Below are positions 33,013 through 42,218 of a stretch of 64,000 bases of DNA, one piece after another. The notes beneath the pieces are model-generated. The model saw nothing but the letters and a program-made list of their open reading frames with translations. It ran no database searches and had not been told where the DNA came from. The first letter of the stretch is position 1. Every line of letters begins with the position of its first letter. This DNA comes from Thermohalobaculum sp039805905 (GTDB lineage Bacteria; Pseudomonadota; Alphaproteobacteria; Rhodobacterales; Rhodobacteraceae). The stretch covers positions 186,001 to 250,000 of the forward strand of contig JBDIVM010000002.1 in the NCBI GenBank assembly GCA_039805905.1, written 5' to 3'. A program made the translations under genes and the position numbers.

Positions 33013-35115
33013 ATGCCCGAGGTGGTGCACTACGCCCTCGAGGGATCCGTAGCGGTCGTCTCGGTCGACAATCCGCCGGTCAATGCGCTTGGCGCCGCAG
33101 TCCGTGCGGGGCTGAAAGTGGCGATCGAGCGGGCGATCGCGGACCCGGCCGCCGTGGCGATCGCGCTGATCTGCGAAGGCCGCACCTTCTTCGCCGGGGC
33201 CGACATCTCCGAGTTCGGCAAGCCGCCGGTTCCGCCCGGCCTGCGCGAGGTGCTCGTGGTCATCGAGGACAGCCCGAAGCCGGTCATCGCCGGGATCCAT
33301 GGCACTGCGCTCGGCGGCGGGCTCGAGACGGCGCTGGCCTGCCACTATCGCATTGCGGTGCCGGAGGCGAAGGTCGGGTTGCCCGAGGTCAAGCTCGGCA
33401 TCCTGCCAGGGGCCGGGGGCACCCAGCGGCTGCCGCGCCTCGTCGGGGTCGAGAAGGCGATCGAGATGATCTGCTCGGGCGAGCCGGTGGACGCGCGCAC
33501 CGCCATGAACATGGGCATCGTTGACGAACTCGCCGAGGGCGATCTCCGTTCCGCCACCATCGCCGCCGCCGCGCGTGTGGCTTCCGAGAGCCAGACCGGC
33601 GGGCGCCCGCTCAAGCGGGTGCGTGACCGCAACCGGCTGATCAACGAGGCGGCGGGCCGTCCCGAGGTGTTTCAGGCCGCGCGCGGGCACTACGCGAAGG
33701 TGAAGCGGGGCTTCCTGGCGCCGCAGCACTGCATCTCGGCGATCCAGGCGACGACCGAGCTTTCCTTCGACGCGGGCATGGCGCGCGAGCGTGAGCTTTT
33801 CAATGAACTCATGGCCTCGGACCAGTCGAGGGCGCAGCGCTACGCCTTCTTTGCCGAGCGGCAGGCGAACAAGATCCCCGGCATCGGCCGCGACACGCCG
33901 CGCCGCAAGGTCGAGCGGGTCGCGGTCGTCGGCGCCGGCACCATGGGCGGAGGGATCGCCATGGCCTTCATCAATTCGGGGCTGCCGGTGACCCTGGTCG
34001 AGGCGGATGCTGCGGCGCTCGACCGCGGCATGGCGCGGATCCGCGAGACCTATGCCCGTTCGGCCGAGCGCCGGCGGCTCGCCGCGACCGAGGCCGAGGG
34101 GCGGATCGCCCGGCTGACCGGCTCGCTCGATCTCGCCGACATCGGCACCGCCGATCTGGTGATCGAGGCGGTGTTCGAGGACCTGGCGCTGAAGCGCGAG
34201 CTGTTCGGACGGATCGACGTCGCCGCGGCGGAAGGCGCGATCCTCGCCACCAACACATCGACCCTCGACGTCGAGGCGATCGCCGCGGCAACGGTGCGCC
34301 CGGAATCGGTGCTGGGGCTGCATTTCTTCAGCCCGGCCAACGTGATGCGCCTCATCGAGGTGGTGCGCGGTGAAAAGACCGGCGCAGATGTGCTCGCCAC
34401 CTGCTTCGACCTCGCCCGGCGGATCGGCAAGGTGCCCGTGCAGGCCCGCATCTGCGATGGCTTCATCGGCAACCGCATGCTGCGCGCCTATTTCAGCCAG
34501 GCCTTCGCGCTACTCTACGAAGGGGCCCTGCCCGAGGAGGTCGACCGTGCACTGACCGGTTTCGGCCTCGCCATGGGGCCCTTCGCCATGAGCGACCTCG
34601 CCGGGCTCGATGTGAGCTGGCGAATCCGCAAGCAGCGGGGCACCTCCCAGCCGATCGCCGACCGGCTGTGCGAGCTTGGCCGCTTCGGCCAGAAGACCGG
34701 CGCCGGCTACTACCTCTACGGTCGCGACGGACGCACGCCGCATCCCGATCCCGTGGTGACGCGCATCGTCGAGGAGGAGGGGCTCGCCCGCCACGGCCGC
34801 CGCCGGAAGATCGACGCCGCGGAGATCGTCGAGCGCTGCCTCCTGGCGCTGGTGAACGAGGGGGCCAAGCTGCTCGACGAGGGAATCGCACTCCGCGCTT
34901 CGGACATCGACGTGGTCTATGTTTGCGGCTACGGTTTTCCGGTCTATCGCGGCGGGCCGATGTTCTGGGCCGACCTGACCGGCCTCGGCGCCGTGCTGGA
35001 GAAGATCCGCGCGCTCCATGCCGCGGGTCACGAAGTGTTCGCGCCGGCCCCGCTGATCGAGCGGCTGGCGTCGGCGGGTAAAGGTTTTCGTGACAACGAC
35101 AGGGCGGAGGGCTGA
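33013..35115 (+). CDS. Bifunctional enoyl-CoA hydratase / 3-hydroxyacyl-CoA dehydrogenase
   Basis: A 700-residue FadB/FadJ-type enzyme. The ATG has GGAGGTGG five bases upstream. The N-terminal hydratase keeps both catalytic glutamates (GTALGGGLETALAC and VGLPEVKLGILPGAGG). From about residue 298 an NAD-binding domain starts (VVGAGTMGGGIAMAF), with the catalytic His in LGLHFFSPANVM, then two C-terminal HCDH domains. It hydrates and oxidises acyl-CoA intermediates of beta-oxidation. No thiolase gene accompanies it; a serine hydrolase starts three bases after its stop. Confidence 0.96.
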   Translation: MPEVVHYALEGSVAVVSVDNPPVNALGAAVRAGLKVAIERAIADPAAVAIALICEGRTFFAGADISEFGKPPVPPGLREVLVVIEDSPKPVIAGIHGTALGGGLETALACHYRIAVPEAKVGLPEVKLGILPGAGGTQRLPRLVGVEKAIEMICSGEPVDARTAMNMGIVDELAEGDLRSATIAAAARVASESQTGGRPLKRVRDRNRLINEAAGRPEVFQAARGHYAKVKRGFLAPQHCISAIQATTELSFDAGMARERELFNELMASDQSRAQRYAFFAERQANKIPGIGRDTPRRKVERVAVVGAGTMGGGIAMAFINSGLPVTLVEADAAALDRGMARIRETYARSAERRRLAATEAEGRIARLTGSLDLADIGTADLVIEAVFEDLALKRELFGRIDVAAAEGAILATNTSTLDVEAIAAATVRPESVLGLHFFSPANVMRLIEVVRGEKTGADVLATCFDLARRIGKVPVQARICDGFIGNRMLRAYFSQAFALLYEGALPEEVDRALTGFGLAMGPFAMSDLAGLDVSWRIRKQRGTSQPIADRLCELGRFGQKTGAGYYLYGRDGRTPHPDPVVTRIVEEEGLARHGRRRKIDAAEIVERCLLALVNEGAKLLDEGIALRASDIDVVYVCGYGFPVYRGGPMFWADLTGLGAVLEKIRALHAAGHEVFAPAPLIERLASAGKGFRDNDRAEG

Positions 35116-35118
35116 GCA

Positions 35119-36372
35119 GTGCAGCACGCGACGGACGCCGGAATCGCCGAGGACCGCTCGCCGGCTTCGCTCGGCTTCGATGCCGGCCGGCTCGCCCGGC
35201 TGGTGCCGTGGATGCAGGGCTATGTCGATGCCGGCCGGCTGCCCGGCGCGCAGGTGCTGATCGCCCGGCGCGGCGCGGTCGCCTTCGGCGCCGAGGTGGG
35301 CACATGCGATGCCGAGGCCGGGCGCCCCTGGGCGCGCGACACGCTGGCCCGCATCTACTCCATGACCAAACCGGTCACCTCGGTCGCCCTGATGACGCTC
35401 TACGAGCGCGGGCTCTGCCATCTCGACGACCCGGTCGACGCCTTCATCCCCGAGCTCGCTGGCCGGCTGGTGCTGCGGCCGGGCGCCACGCGCCTCGACG
35501 ATGTGGAGCCGGCCGCGACCAGGATCACCCTGCATCACCTGATGACCCACACGGCCGGGTTCACCTACGGCTTCCAGGAGGGGCTGCTGGCCGAGGCCTA
35601 CCGGGCGGCCGGGATCGACTTCAGCATGCAGGACGAGAGCCTCGCCGATACCGTTGCCCGTCTCGCCCCCCTGCCCCTCGGCTTCCAGCCCGGCAGCCGC
35701 TGGTGCTATTCGGTGGCGACCGACGTGCTCGGCCGGGTGATCGAGGTGATCACCGGCCGGCCGCTCGATCGCTTCCTGCACGAGACGATCCTCGGTCCGC
35801 TCGGCATGGACGACACCTTCTTCGGGGTTCCGGAGGCGAAGCAGCACCGGCTCGCCAACCTCTATGCGAAATCGGCGGAAGGCGGCATGACCCTTTACGA
35901 GGCCGGGGCCGGCTCGCGTTTTTCGGCGGGATCGGTCGTCAAGTTCTCCGGCGGCGGCGGGCTGGTCTCGACCGCGGCCGACTACCTGCGTTTTGCCGAG
36001 ATGCAGCGCCGGGGCGGGTCACTCGGCAGCGCTCCGGGAGGCGCCCGCATCCTCGGGCCGCGCACGATGCGGCTCATGACCATGAACCACCTGCCCGGCG
36101 ATCTCGCCATGATGGGCCAGCGCATCTGGGCCGAGGTCTCGTTCGAGGGCATCGGCTTCGGGCTCGGCGGCGCTGTCATGCTGGACCCGGCCCGTGCCAC
36201 GACGCTCGGCAGCCCCGGCGACTTCGGCTGGGGCGGGATGGCGAGCACCGTCTACTGGGTCGATCCGTCCGAGGACATGACGGTGGTGTTCCTGACCCAG
36301 CTCGTGCCCTCGAGCGCCTGGCCGATCCGCAAGGAGATCCGCGCGCTGGTCTACGGGGCGCTGATCGACTGA
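35119..36372 (+). CDS. Serine hydrolase, beta-lactamase class C / esterase family
   Basis: A 417-residue enzyme. GTG start three bases after the previous stop, with GGCGGAGGG about eight bases upstream, so the two are probably translationally coupled. The nucleophile is in SMTK (IYSMTKPVTS), the Tyr in WCYSVATD, and a late GG motif in GLGGAVMLD. There is no obvious signal peptide, which favours a cytoplasmic esterase rather than a beta-lactamase. In this context it may release an acid that then enters beta-oxidation, but the substrate is unknown. Confidence 0.92.
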   Translation: MQHATDAGIAEDRSPASLGFDAGRLARLVPWMQGYVDAGRLPGAQVLIARRGAVAFGAEVGTCDAEAGRPWARDTLARIYSMTKPVTSVALMTLYERGLCHLDDPVDAFIPELAGRLVLRPGATRLDDVEPAATRITLHHLMTHTAGFTYGFQEGLLAEAYRAAGIDFSMQDESLADTVARLAPLPLGFQPGSRWCYSVATDVLGRVIEVITGRPLDRFLHETILGPLGMDDTFFGVPEAKQHRLANLYAKSAEGGMTLYEAGAGSRFSAGSVVKFSGGGGLVSTAADYLRFAEMQRRGGSLGSAPGGARILGPRTMRLMTMNHLPGDLAMMGQRIWAEVSFEGIGFGLGGAVMLDPARATTLGSPGDFGWGGMASTVYWVDPSEDMTVVFLTQLVPSSAWPIRKEIRALVYGALID

Positions 36373-36587
36373 GGCTGCGCGGGCCGACCGCTCGTGACAT
36401 GGCGATCCGCGTCGCCGCGCCGGCGGATGACTTAATTTCGGCCATTTGTTCCGGATAATCCGCACTCGGCCCGAACGTTCACGAAATTCCCGCTGGCGGG
36501 CGAGGCAGGATGCCGGAGTGGTGTTGCGCGCTGCGCCGGGCCGTCGCGGGCACAGGCCCACGGAGCGGGCGGTGAGGGGGATCTGAC

Positions 36588-37730
36588 ATGCCGGTGCATC
36601 GCGAGGCGCTCGCGGAGCGGATCGACCTTCTGCGCTTCCTGCTGATCGTCGGGCTCGTCTTCCTTCATTACGGCCGCTTCCCCGGCTCGGACATCTCGCC
36701 CTTCGAGGGGTTCCACTGGACTGCCCACCCGGTTGCGACCTTTGTCAACTCGTTCTTTCTCTTCACGTTCTTCACCGCGGTCCCCCTGCTGAGCGCGATA
36801 TCCGGCTGGCTGTTCTTCAAGGGGACCGATTTCTCGATTGCGTTCTACCGGCGGCTCTACAAGCGCCGCGCGCGGTCGATCCTGCTTCCCATGGTGGCGT
36901 GGAACGCCCTGATCCTGGCGCTGTTCCTCGCGATCTGTGCGATCGACCCGGATTCCTCGCTGCTCGGAATCGTTCGCTACGACGTCGCGGACCTGCACAT
37001 CAAGGCGGTGGTCAACGCTCTGTTCGGGATCACCCGCCATCCCATCAACTTCCAGTTCTGGTTCCTGCGCGACCTCTTGCTGACCATCCTCGTCTCGCCG
37101 GTCCTCGGCCTCGCCCTGCGGCGGGCGCCGGCTCTCGGCCTTCTGGCGCTGTTCGGGGTCTGGCTCGGCGGCTACACGCTCGGCATCTTCTTCCGCACCG
37201 ACGTGGTGTTCTTCTTCTACCTCGGCGGATATCTGCAGGTGCGGAAGGTTGCGCTCCCGGAGTTCTCGCGCCGGGCGGCGGTGCTGCTGCTGGTCGCCTA
37301 TGCGATCGCGGTCGCGGCGCGGACCCTCGCGCCGCTGGCCTTCGACGAGACTGTGCCGCAGGTCGGCTATGTGCTCGGCATGCTCACCCGGCTGATGCGG
37401 ATCCTCGGCGTGCTCAGCTTCTGGGCGGTCGCGCCGTTCCTGCTGCCCACCGCGCCCGGCCGCCTGCTGGTCTGGCTCGGCCCGCTGGCCTTCTTCCTGC
37501 ACGCGCTGCACTGGCCGCTGAACCAGTTCATCAAGCTCGGCCTCGCCCGTCTGATGCCTGGGGAGAGCAGCGCGGTGCTGCTCGTGAATTTCTTCCTCAC
37601 CACGGTCCTGACCATCGCCGCGGCGGTACTCCTTGCCCGGGCTATGTCCCGGTACTGCCCCGCGGTCTTCGACATCCTGAGCGGCGGCCGGTCCGGAGTC
37701 TTCGCGAGCCGCGTCCGGGCCGCGGCCTGA
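36588..37730 (+). CDS. Acyltransferase family 3 membrane protein
   Basis: A 380-residue integral membrane protein with about ten helices. The family hallmarks are the N-terminal arginine/LRF segment (ERIDLLRFLLIVGLVFLHYGRF) with the conserved histidine, and FYRRLYKRRARSILLPMVAWN after the second helix. Such proteins O-acylate surface sugars or lipids (OafA/OatA type). It stands alone, converging with the amidotransferase-like gene. The preceding gap (36373-36587) contains nothing I can identify. Confidence 0.9.
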   Translation: MPVHREALAERIDLLRFLLIVGLVFLHYGRFPGSDISPFEGFHWTAHPVATFVNSFFLFTFFTAVPLLSAISGWLFFKGTDFSIAFYRRLYKRRARSILLPMVAWNALILALFLAICAIDPDSSLLGIVRYDVADLHIKAVVNALFGITRHPINFQFWFLRDLLLTILVSPVLGLALRRAPALGLLALFGVWLGGYTLGIFFRTDVVFFFYLGGYLQVRKVALPEFSRRAAVLLLVAYAIAVAARTLAPLAFDETVPQVGYVLGMLTRLMRILGVLSFWAVAPFLLPTAPGRLLVWLGPLAFFLHALHWPLNQFIKLGLARLMPGESSAVLLVNFFLTTVLTIAAAVLLARAMSRYCPAVFDILSGGRSGVFASRVRAAA

Positions 37731-37758
37731 CCGCGCCTGACCGGGGGGCGGCGACGGC

Positions 37759-38493
37759 TCAGAGCGCGGCGCCGAAGGCGGCGAACAGGCTCCGGTTCAC
37801 CGGGTCGGTCAGGGCGGCGTATTCCGCATGCCACTGCACGCCGATGGCGAGCCCGGCGGCGCCCTCAACCCGGATCGCCTCCTCGGTGCCGTCCTCGGCC
37901 CTGCCCTCGACGACGATGCGGGCGGCAGGCGCGAGGATCCCCTGCCCGTGCAGCGAGTTCACCAGCACCTCGCCGGCGCCGAGGATCGCCGCGAACCGCC
38001 CGCCCGGCACCAGCCGCACCATGTGGCGCGGGCGGTAGATCACCTCGGGGTCAGTCTCGCCCGGCGGCATCCGGTGGTTCATCCGTCCGGGCAGGTCGCG
38101 GATCTCCGGGTGGAGCGTGCCGCCGAAGGCGACGTTCATCTCCTGGAAGCCGCGGCAGATGCCGAAGAGCGCCACCCCCGCCTCGACCGCGGCGCGGACC
38201 AGCGGCAGCGCCACCGCGTCGCGGCCCCGGTCGTAGGGCTCGTAGGCCGGGCCCGGTTCGGCGCCGTACTCCGACGGGTGGACATTGGAGCGCGCGCCGG
38301 TCAGCACGATGCCATCGAGGATCTCAACCAGATGGCCGGTGTCCTGGGTCTCGGGCAGGCCGGGGATGACGAGCGGCACCGCGCCGGTGATGGCGGCGAC
38401 CGCCTCGACATAGCGGTTGTTCACCCGCTGCCCCGGCGCGCCCGGCCCCTCGGTCAGCGCATTGCCGATGATCCCCACGGTCTTCCGGCGCAT
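37759..38493 (-). CDS. Class I glutamine amidotransferase-like hydrolase, PuuD / peptidase C26 family
   Basis: A 244-residue enzyme. The start is preceded by GGGAGGGGGG. The nucleophile Cys is in GICRGFQEMNVAFGG and the His-Glu pair in GVQWHAEY, where Ala replaces the usual Pro. LTGARSNVHPSEYG and NSLHGQGI are typical of gamma-glutamyl-GABA hydrolases, which release glutamate from gamma-glutamylated amines. No other putrescine genes are near, so the substrate is uncertain. Confidence 0.93.
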   Translation of the reverse strand: MRRKTVGIIGNALTEGPGAPGQRVNNRYVEAVAAITGAVPLVIPGLPETQDTGHLVEILDGIVLTGARSNVHPSEYGAEPGPAYEPYDRGRDAVALPLVRAAVEAGVALFGICRGFQEMNVAFGGTLHPEIRDLPGRMNHRMPPGETDPEVIYRPRHMVRLVPGGRFAAILGAGEVLVNSLHGQGILAPAARIVVEGRAEDGTEEAIRVEGAAGLAIGVQWHAEYAALTDPVNRSLFAAFGAAL

Positions 38494-38796
38494 CTTCCCC
38501 CCCTCCCGCTGTCAGGCGGAGATTGATGCGTCGGGAGCGGTTCGGCAAGCGGGGAGCGGGAAATTTGGCCGAGCCGGAAGGGGGACCGGAATCGATCCGG
38601 GCGTGCGCGCGCCGTCAGCCGCGAGACGCCGGCGCGGATTGCGGACGGGTGACGAATGATCGCCGCGGAACGAGGAGGCTTGCACCCATCACTCTCCCGT
38701 CTCATATGTGCAATTTATCACCAACCATGCAATCCGCCCTTCACGCCAACGGCTTGCCCCCCTGTTCAGCACCGCGTCTCGCACCCCGCGGCCGCC
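38494..38796. other. Intergenic region with a local AT-rich promoter-like patch
   Basis: No gene is supported in these 303 bases. Around 38700-38740 an AT-rich patch on the minus strand reads TTGCAT, 17 bases, ACATAT, a weak promoter candidate for the amidotransferase-like gene about 210 bases downstream. TGCAAT is repeated twice in it. Confidence 0.35.
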
Positions 38797-39543
38797 TCAC
38801 CCCCTTCCGATGAAGGGCATCTTCGTCGCCATGATGGTGATGAACTGGACGTTGGTCTCGAGCGGCAGGTTCGCCATCTGCAGCACCGCCTGGCCCACAT
38901 GGGCGACATCCATGCGTGGCTCGGGCCTCATCGAGCCGTCGGCCTGGGGGACGCCGCCGGTCATGCGCTCGGTCATCGGCGTCGCCGCATTGCCGATGTC
39001 GATCTGGCCGCAGGCGATGTTGAACGGCCGGCCGTCGAGCGAGAGGCAGCGGGTCAGCCCGGTGATCGCGTGCTTCGTGGTGGTGTAGGGCACCGAGCCC
39101 GGCCGTGGCACATGCGCCGAGATCGAGCCGTTGTTGATGATCCGCCCGCCCTGCGGGTCTTGGTGCCGCATCTGGGCGAAGGCGGCCCGGGCACAGTAGA
39201 AGGCGCCGTGCAGGTTGACGCCGACGACCGTGTTCCACTCGTCGAGCGTGATCTCGTCGATGGTCCTGGCGGGCGTGCCGGAGCCGGCATTGTTGAACAG
39301 GAGGTCGAGCCGCCCGAAGCGCCCGACCGTGGCGGCGAACGCCGCGTCCACCGCCGCCGGGTCCGACACGTCGCAGGGGAGAACCAGCGCATTGGCCGGC
39401 GCCGCCGACTGGGCGGCGGTTTCCTCCAGCGCCTCGCGCCGCCGGCCGACCAGGGCGACGCCCCAGCCGTCCGCCAGCAGCGCTTCGGCGCTGGCCCGAC
39501 CGATGCCGGTGCCGGCGCCCGTGACCAAAGCGATGCCCTTCAT
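38797..39543 (-). CDS. Short-chain dehydrogenase/reductase
   Basis: A 248-residue classical SDR. The ATG lies after GGGAGGACGCG. The NAD(P) loop is TGAGTGIG, the stabilising NNAG is in LFNNAGSG, and the catalytic set is Ser in NNGSISAHVP and Tyr-Lys in PYTTTK. The coenzyme motif GRR after beta-2 suggests NADP preference. It is divergent from an IclR regulator 172 bases away, which may control it. Confidence 0.94.
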   Translation of the reverse strand: MKGIALVTGAGTGIGRASAEALLADGWGVALVGRRREALEETAAQSAAPANALVLPCDVSDPAAVDAAFAATVGRFGRLDLLFNNAGSGTPARTIDEITLDEWNTVVGVNLHGAFYCARAAFAQMRHQDPQGGRIINNGSISAHVPRPGSVPYTTTKHAITGLTRCLSLDGRPFNIACGQIDIGNAATPMTERMTGGVPQADGSMRPEPRMDVAHVGQAVLQMANLPLETNVQFITIMATKMPFIGRG

Positions 39544-39666
39544 CGCGTCCTCCCTGTTGCCCGCGCTCCCGGATAGCCCGGCCGGTTCCACGCCGCAAGA
39601 AGTTCGCATCCGCTGCGCGGGATCCGGGTGATGCCACTGGCGCCGCAGCGCAGACTGCGGTAACCG

Positions 39667-39680
39667 ATCACGTCTGTGAT
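39667..39680. promoter_or_regulatory. Candidate operator between SDR and IclR genes
   Basis: ATCAC-GTCT-GTGAT is a perfect inverted repeat 35 bases before the IclR start in the 172-base divergent gap. IclR proteins commonly bind palindromes in their own divergent promoter. The match is short and could arise by chance. Confidence 0.3.
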
Positions 39681-39715
39681 GGCTTCGCGACACAGGCCGT
39701 GGGGGCATTCGTCCG

Positions 39716-40492
39716 GTGATCGACAAGACGGTGAAATCGGCGGTCCGGGTGCTGGCGATCTTCGAGGTATTCGAATCCGAGCGCCGTGGCCTGACCATTT
39801 CCGAGCTGGTGGAGCGGCTGCGGATTCCGCAGTCCAGCACCTCGACCCTGATGAAGAGCCTGCTGGCCAAGGGCTTCGTCGAATTCGACGGCGAGACCCG
39901 GCGCTATCGACCGTCCGTCCGGCTTGCCTTCCTCGGCAACTGGGTGCTGGGCTCGACCGACGTGATCGCCCGCATTCACTCGCTGGCACAGAGCCTGTCG
40001 GTGCAGACCGGCGAGACCGTCCTGGTCGGGGCCGAGAGCGGCCTCTACATGCAGTACCTTTCGGTGATCGTGTCGCCGCACACGCTCCGCCTCGCGCTGC
40101 ATCCGGGGGTAAGGCGGCCGCTGCATCTGTCGGGCCTCGGGCTGATGCTGCTCTCGCTCAGGAGCGACCCGGAGATCGGGCGGATGGTGCGCCGGTTCAA
40201 TGCCGAGGTCGACGACCCGGCGATCGTGCGGCTTTCCGAGCGCGAGGTGCTGACGAAGGTCGAGACTGCGCGCCGTCAGGGCTGGTACGAGAGCGCGAGC
40301 CTGATCACCAAGGGGGCGGGCTCGATCGCGACGCTGCTGCCCCTGCCCCGCGGGCAGCGTCCGCTCGCGATCGGGATCGGTGCGCCCGTGGAGCGGCTGC
40401 AGGAGCGCCACGACCTGCTGCAGTCGGCGCTCTGCGGCGCGGTGGCGGAGTACTCGGCGGCGACGCGCGCGGCGGCTTCGGCGGCGGGGTGA
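39716..40492 (+). CDS. IclR family transcriptional regulator
   Basis: A 258-residue regulator with GTG start. The N-terminal winged helix-turn-helix (about 8-70) contains SAVRVLAIFEVF and LTISELVERLRIPQSSTSTLMKSL-type recognition helices. The effector domain (85-250) has HSLAQSLSVQTGETV and LHLSGLGLMLLS. IclR proteins control catabolic operons in response to small acids; likely targets are the adjacent SDR and the oxygenase frame six bases downstream. Confidence 0.94.
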   Translation: MIDKTVKSAVRVLAIFEVFESERRGLTISELVERLRIPQSSTSTLMKSLLAKGFVEFDGETRRYRPSVRLAFLGNWVLGSTDVIARIHSLAQSLSVQTGETVLVGAESGLYMQYLSVIVSPHTLRLALHPGVRRPLHLSGLGLMLLSLRSDPEIGRMVRRFNAEVDDPAIVRLSEREVLTKVETARRQGWYESASLITKGAGSIATLLPLPRGQRPLAIGIGAPVERLQERHDLLQSALCGAVAEYSAATRAAASAAG

Positions 40493-40498
40493 GCGGCG

Positions 40499-41185
40499 AT
40501 GGCCCTCCGAGGCAAGGATCCGATGGCGATCGGCCCGACAGTCCTTGGCCCGGAAGGTGGTCCGCAGGTCCAGATCCGGAACCTGTTCCCGACGCCCGTG
40601 GCCGTGCTCCGCCTGCCCGAGGCGGACCGGATCAATGCGGCGCTGGAGGCGCGCATCCTTGCCCGCGAGCAGGAGGTCGCCAGCGTTCACCACTCGACCT
40701 GGGGCGGATGGCAGTCGCCGACCGACTTCCCCGACTGATGTGGCCCCGAGGGCCTCGCAGTGCTCGACATCGCCCGGACTCTCGCGCGGCAGCTGACCAC
40801 CGACCGGACTGGCCGCGCGGTCGAGCTGAAATGGCGGATGAACGCCTGGGCCAATGTCAACCGGCACGGTCAGGGCAACGAGTTCCACACCCATCCGGGT
40901 GCCTTCTGGTCGGCGACTTATTATGTCCGCGACGGTGGCGCGGGGGCCGGTTCAGGCGTCGGCGGCGAGTTCGAGATGCAGGATCCGCGCGGCGCAGGTC
41001 CGGCGATGCTCGCGCCTATGCTCGCCTTCCGCACCGCCGGGGGTCAGTCAGTCGGCGCGAGCGAGGTGATCGTGCCGCGGGCCGGCAATCTGGTGATGTT
41101 TCCGTCCTGGCTCAGCCACGCGGTGCGCCCCTACAGCGGGCAGGGCGTCCGCATCTCGATCGCGCTGAACCTGACCCCGGCGTGA
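40499..41185 (+). pseudogene. 2OG-Fe(II) oxygenase frame (TIGR02466-like) interrupted by one in-frame TGA
   Basis: The reading frame from ATG 40499 (or ATG 40523, which has AAGGA upstream) runs to TGA at 40736-40738, then continues in the same frame to TAA-free end and TGA at 41183-41185. Both parts match one family: IRNLFPTPVAVLRLP and GGWQSPTDFPD before the TGA; NRHGQGNEFHTHPGAFWSATYYV with the iron-binding histidines and PSWLSHAVRPYSGQGVRISIALNL after it. Full length would be 228 residues. The TGA falls where relatives often have Trp, so a single TGG to TGA change is the simplest cause. The frame after it is not otherwise damaged. A GGCCC-CGA-GGGCC hairpin begins three bases after the TGA. 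Confidence 0.72.
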
Positions 41186-41205
41186 CCCGGCATCGGCGGC
41201 GGCTG

Positions 41206-41994
41206 CTAGCGGCCCCGGAACACCGGGGTGCGTTTCTCGCGCATGGCGGCGAGACCCTCCCGGATGTCCTCGGAGCCGGCGCAGCGCTGCACGAGCATGG
41301 CGATGCGGGCCGGGTCCGGGGTCTCGCGGACCAGCTCCTTCATCCCGGCAACCGCAAACGGCGCCAGCCGGGCGGCGCGCTCGGCGACCGCCAGTGCCCG
41401 GGCCTGCAGCGTCTCCGCGGGGACGATGGCATGGATGAAGCCGTTGCCGGTGAGATTTTCGGCCGTCAGCTCGGTGTCGAGGTAGAGGAGCTGCGCGGCG
41501 ATGGCCGGCCCCAGCGTGCGCTCGATCCGGCGGATCGCGCCAGGCACATAGACGAAGCCGAACCGGGCCGCCGGAACCATGAAGCGCACGCCCGGAACCG
41601 AGAGGCGGAGGTCGCAGGCCACCGCGACATGGACGCCGCCGCCCATGCAGTGGCCGTTGAGCGCGCCGATCACCGGCTTCGGCAGGCGCGCCCAGGTCTC
41701 GATCACCTCGCTGAACCGGCTCCGCAGGAAGTGCTCGGGCCGGAAGTCGACAAGCTCCCGGAGGTCGAATCCGCTGGTGAAGGCGCGGTCCCCCGCGCCC
41801 GTCAGGATCACCGCCCGGATATCCGCATCGCCGGCGATCTCGCCTGCCAGCCGTTCGAGGCCCTCGAGCGCCGCCGTTCCGATGGCGTTTCGGCTCGCGG
41901 GCGCGTCGAAGGTCACCCGCAGAACCTGCCCGAGCCGCTCGAGCCGCATGGCGGGAATCGTGGAAAATCCGTGATCTGGGTTGTCGTCAGGCAT
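41206..41994 (-). CDS. Enoyl-CoA hydratase/isomerase family protein
   Basis: About 262 residues from the ATG at 41994; a later ATG at 41949 is possible, and neither has a clear ribosome site. The crotonase fold shows the oxyanion-hole elements DRAFTSGFDL and LNGHCMGGGVHVAVACDLRL. The positions of the two hydratase glutamates carry V and G-F (ARFGFVYVPGAIRRI), so true hydratase activity is doubtful; an isomerase, hydrolase or decarboxylase role is more likely. Convergent with the oxygenase frame. Confidence 0.9.
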   Translation of the reverse strand: MPDDNPDHGFSTIPAMRLERLGQVLRVTFDAPASRNAIGTAALEGLERLAGEIAGDADIRAVILTGAGDRAFTSGFDLRELVDFRPEHFLRSRFSEVIETWARLPKPVIGALNGHCMGGGVHVAVACDLRLSVPGVRFMVPAARFGFVYVPGAIRRIERTLGPAIAAQLLYLDTELTAENLTGNGFIHAIVPAETLQARALAVAERAARLAPFAVAGMKELVRETPDPARIAMLVQRCAGSEDIREGLAAMREKRTPVFRGR

Positions 41995-42218
41995 GGGCAG
42001 GGAGTAAATCCTGTGGCAGGCGGGAACTGCAAGGGAATTCAGTGGAGGCGGCATATGGCCGGACGCTCCGAGGGCGGGAAGATATCGGCTCGCGGGGGCA
42101 GATGGCCCGTGCCCAGCGACAGGGACCGGCCGGATTGCCGATGGCGTTCCGCGGGCTACCTGTTCGGCGCCGCACCCGGTTTAGCAGGACGGAACACCAG
42201 AGCACGAGGGAGAATGCC

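Noticed and set aside
36405..36428. ATCCGC/GCGGAT hairpin after the serine hydrolase as a terminator
   Set aside because: The stem is weak and the following sequence is not a U-run.
40736..40770. The TGA plus hairpin as a selenocysteine site
   Set aside because: The stem is only five pairs with a three-base loop, lies too close to the TGA and lacks a GGUC-type apical loop, and the family uses no Cys or Sec at this position. Kept only as a point to check.
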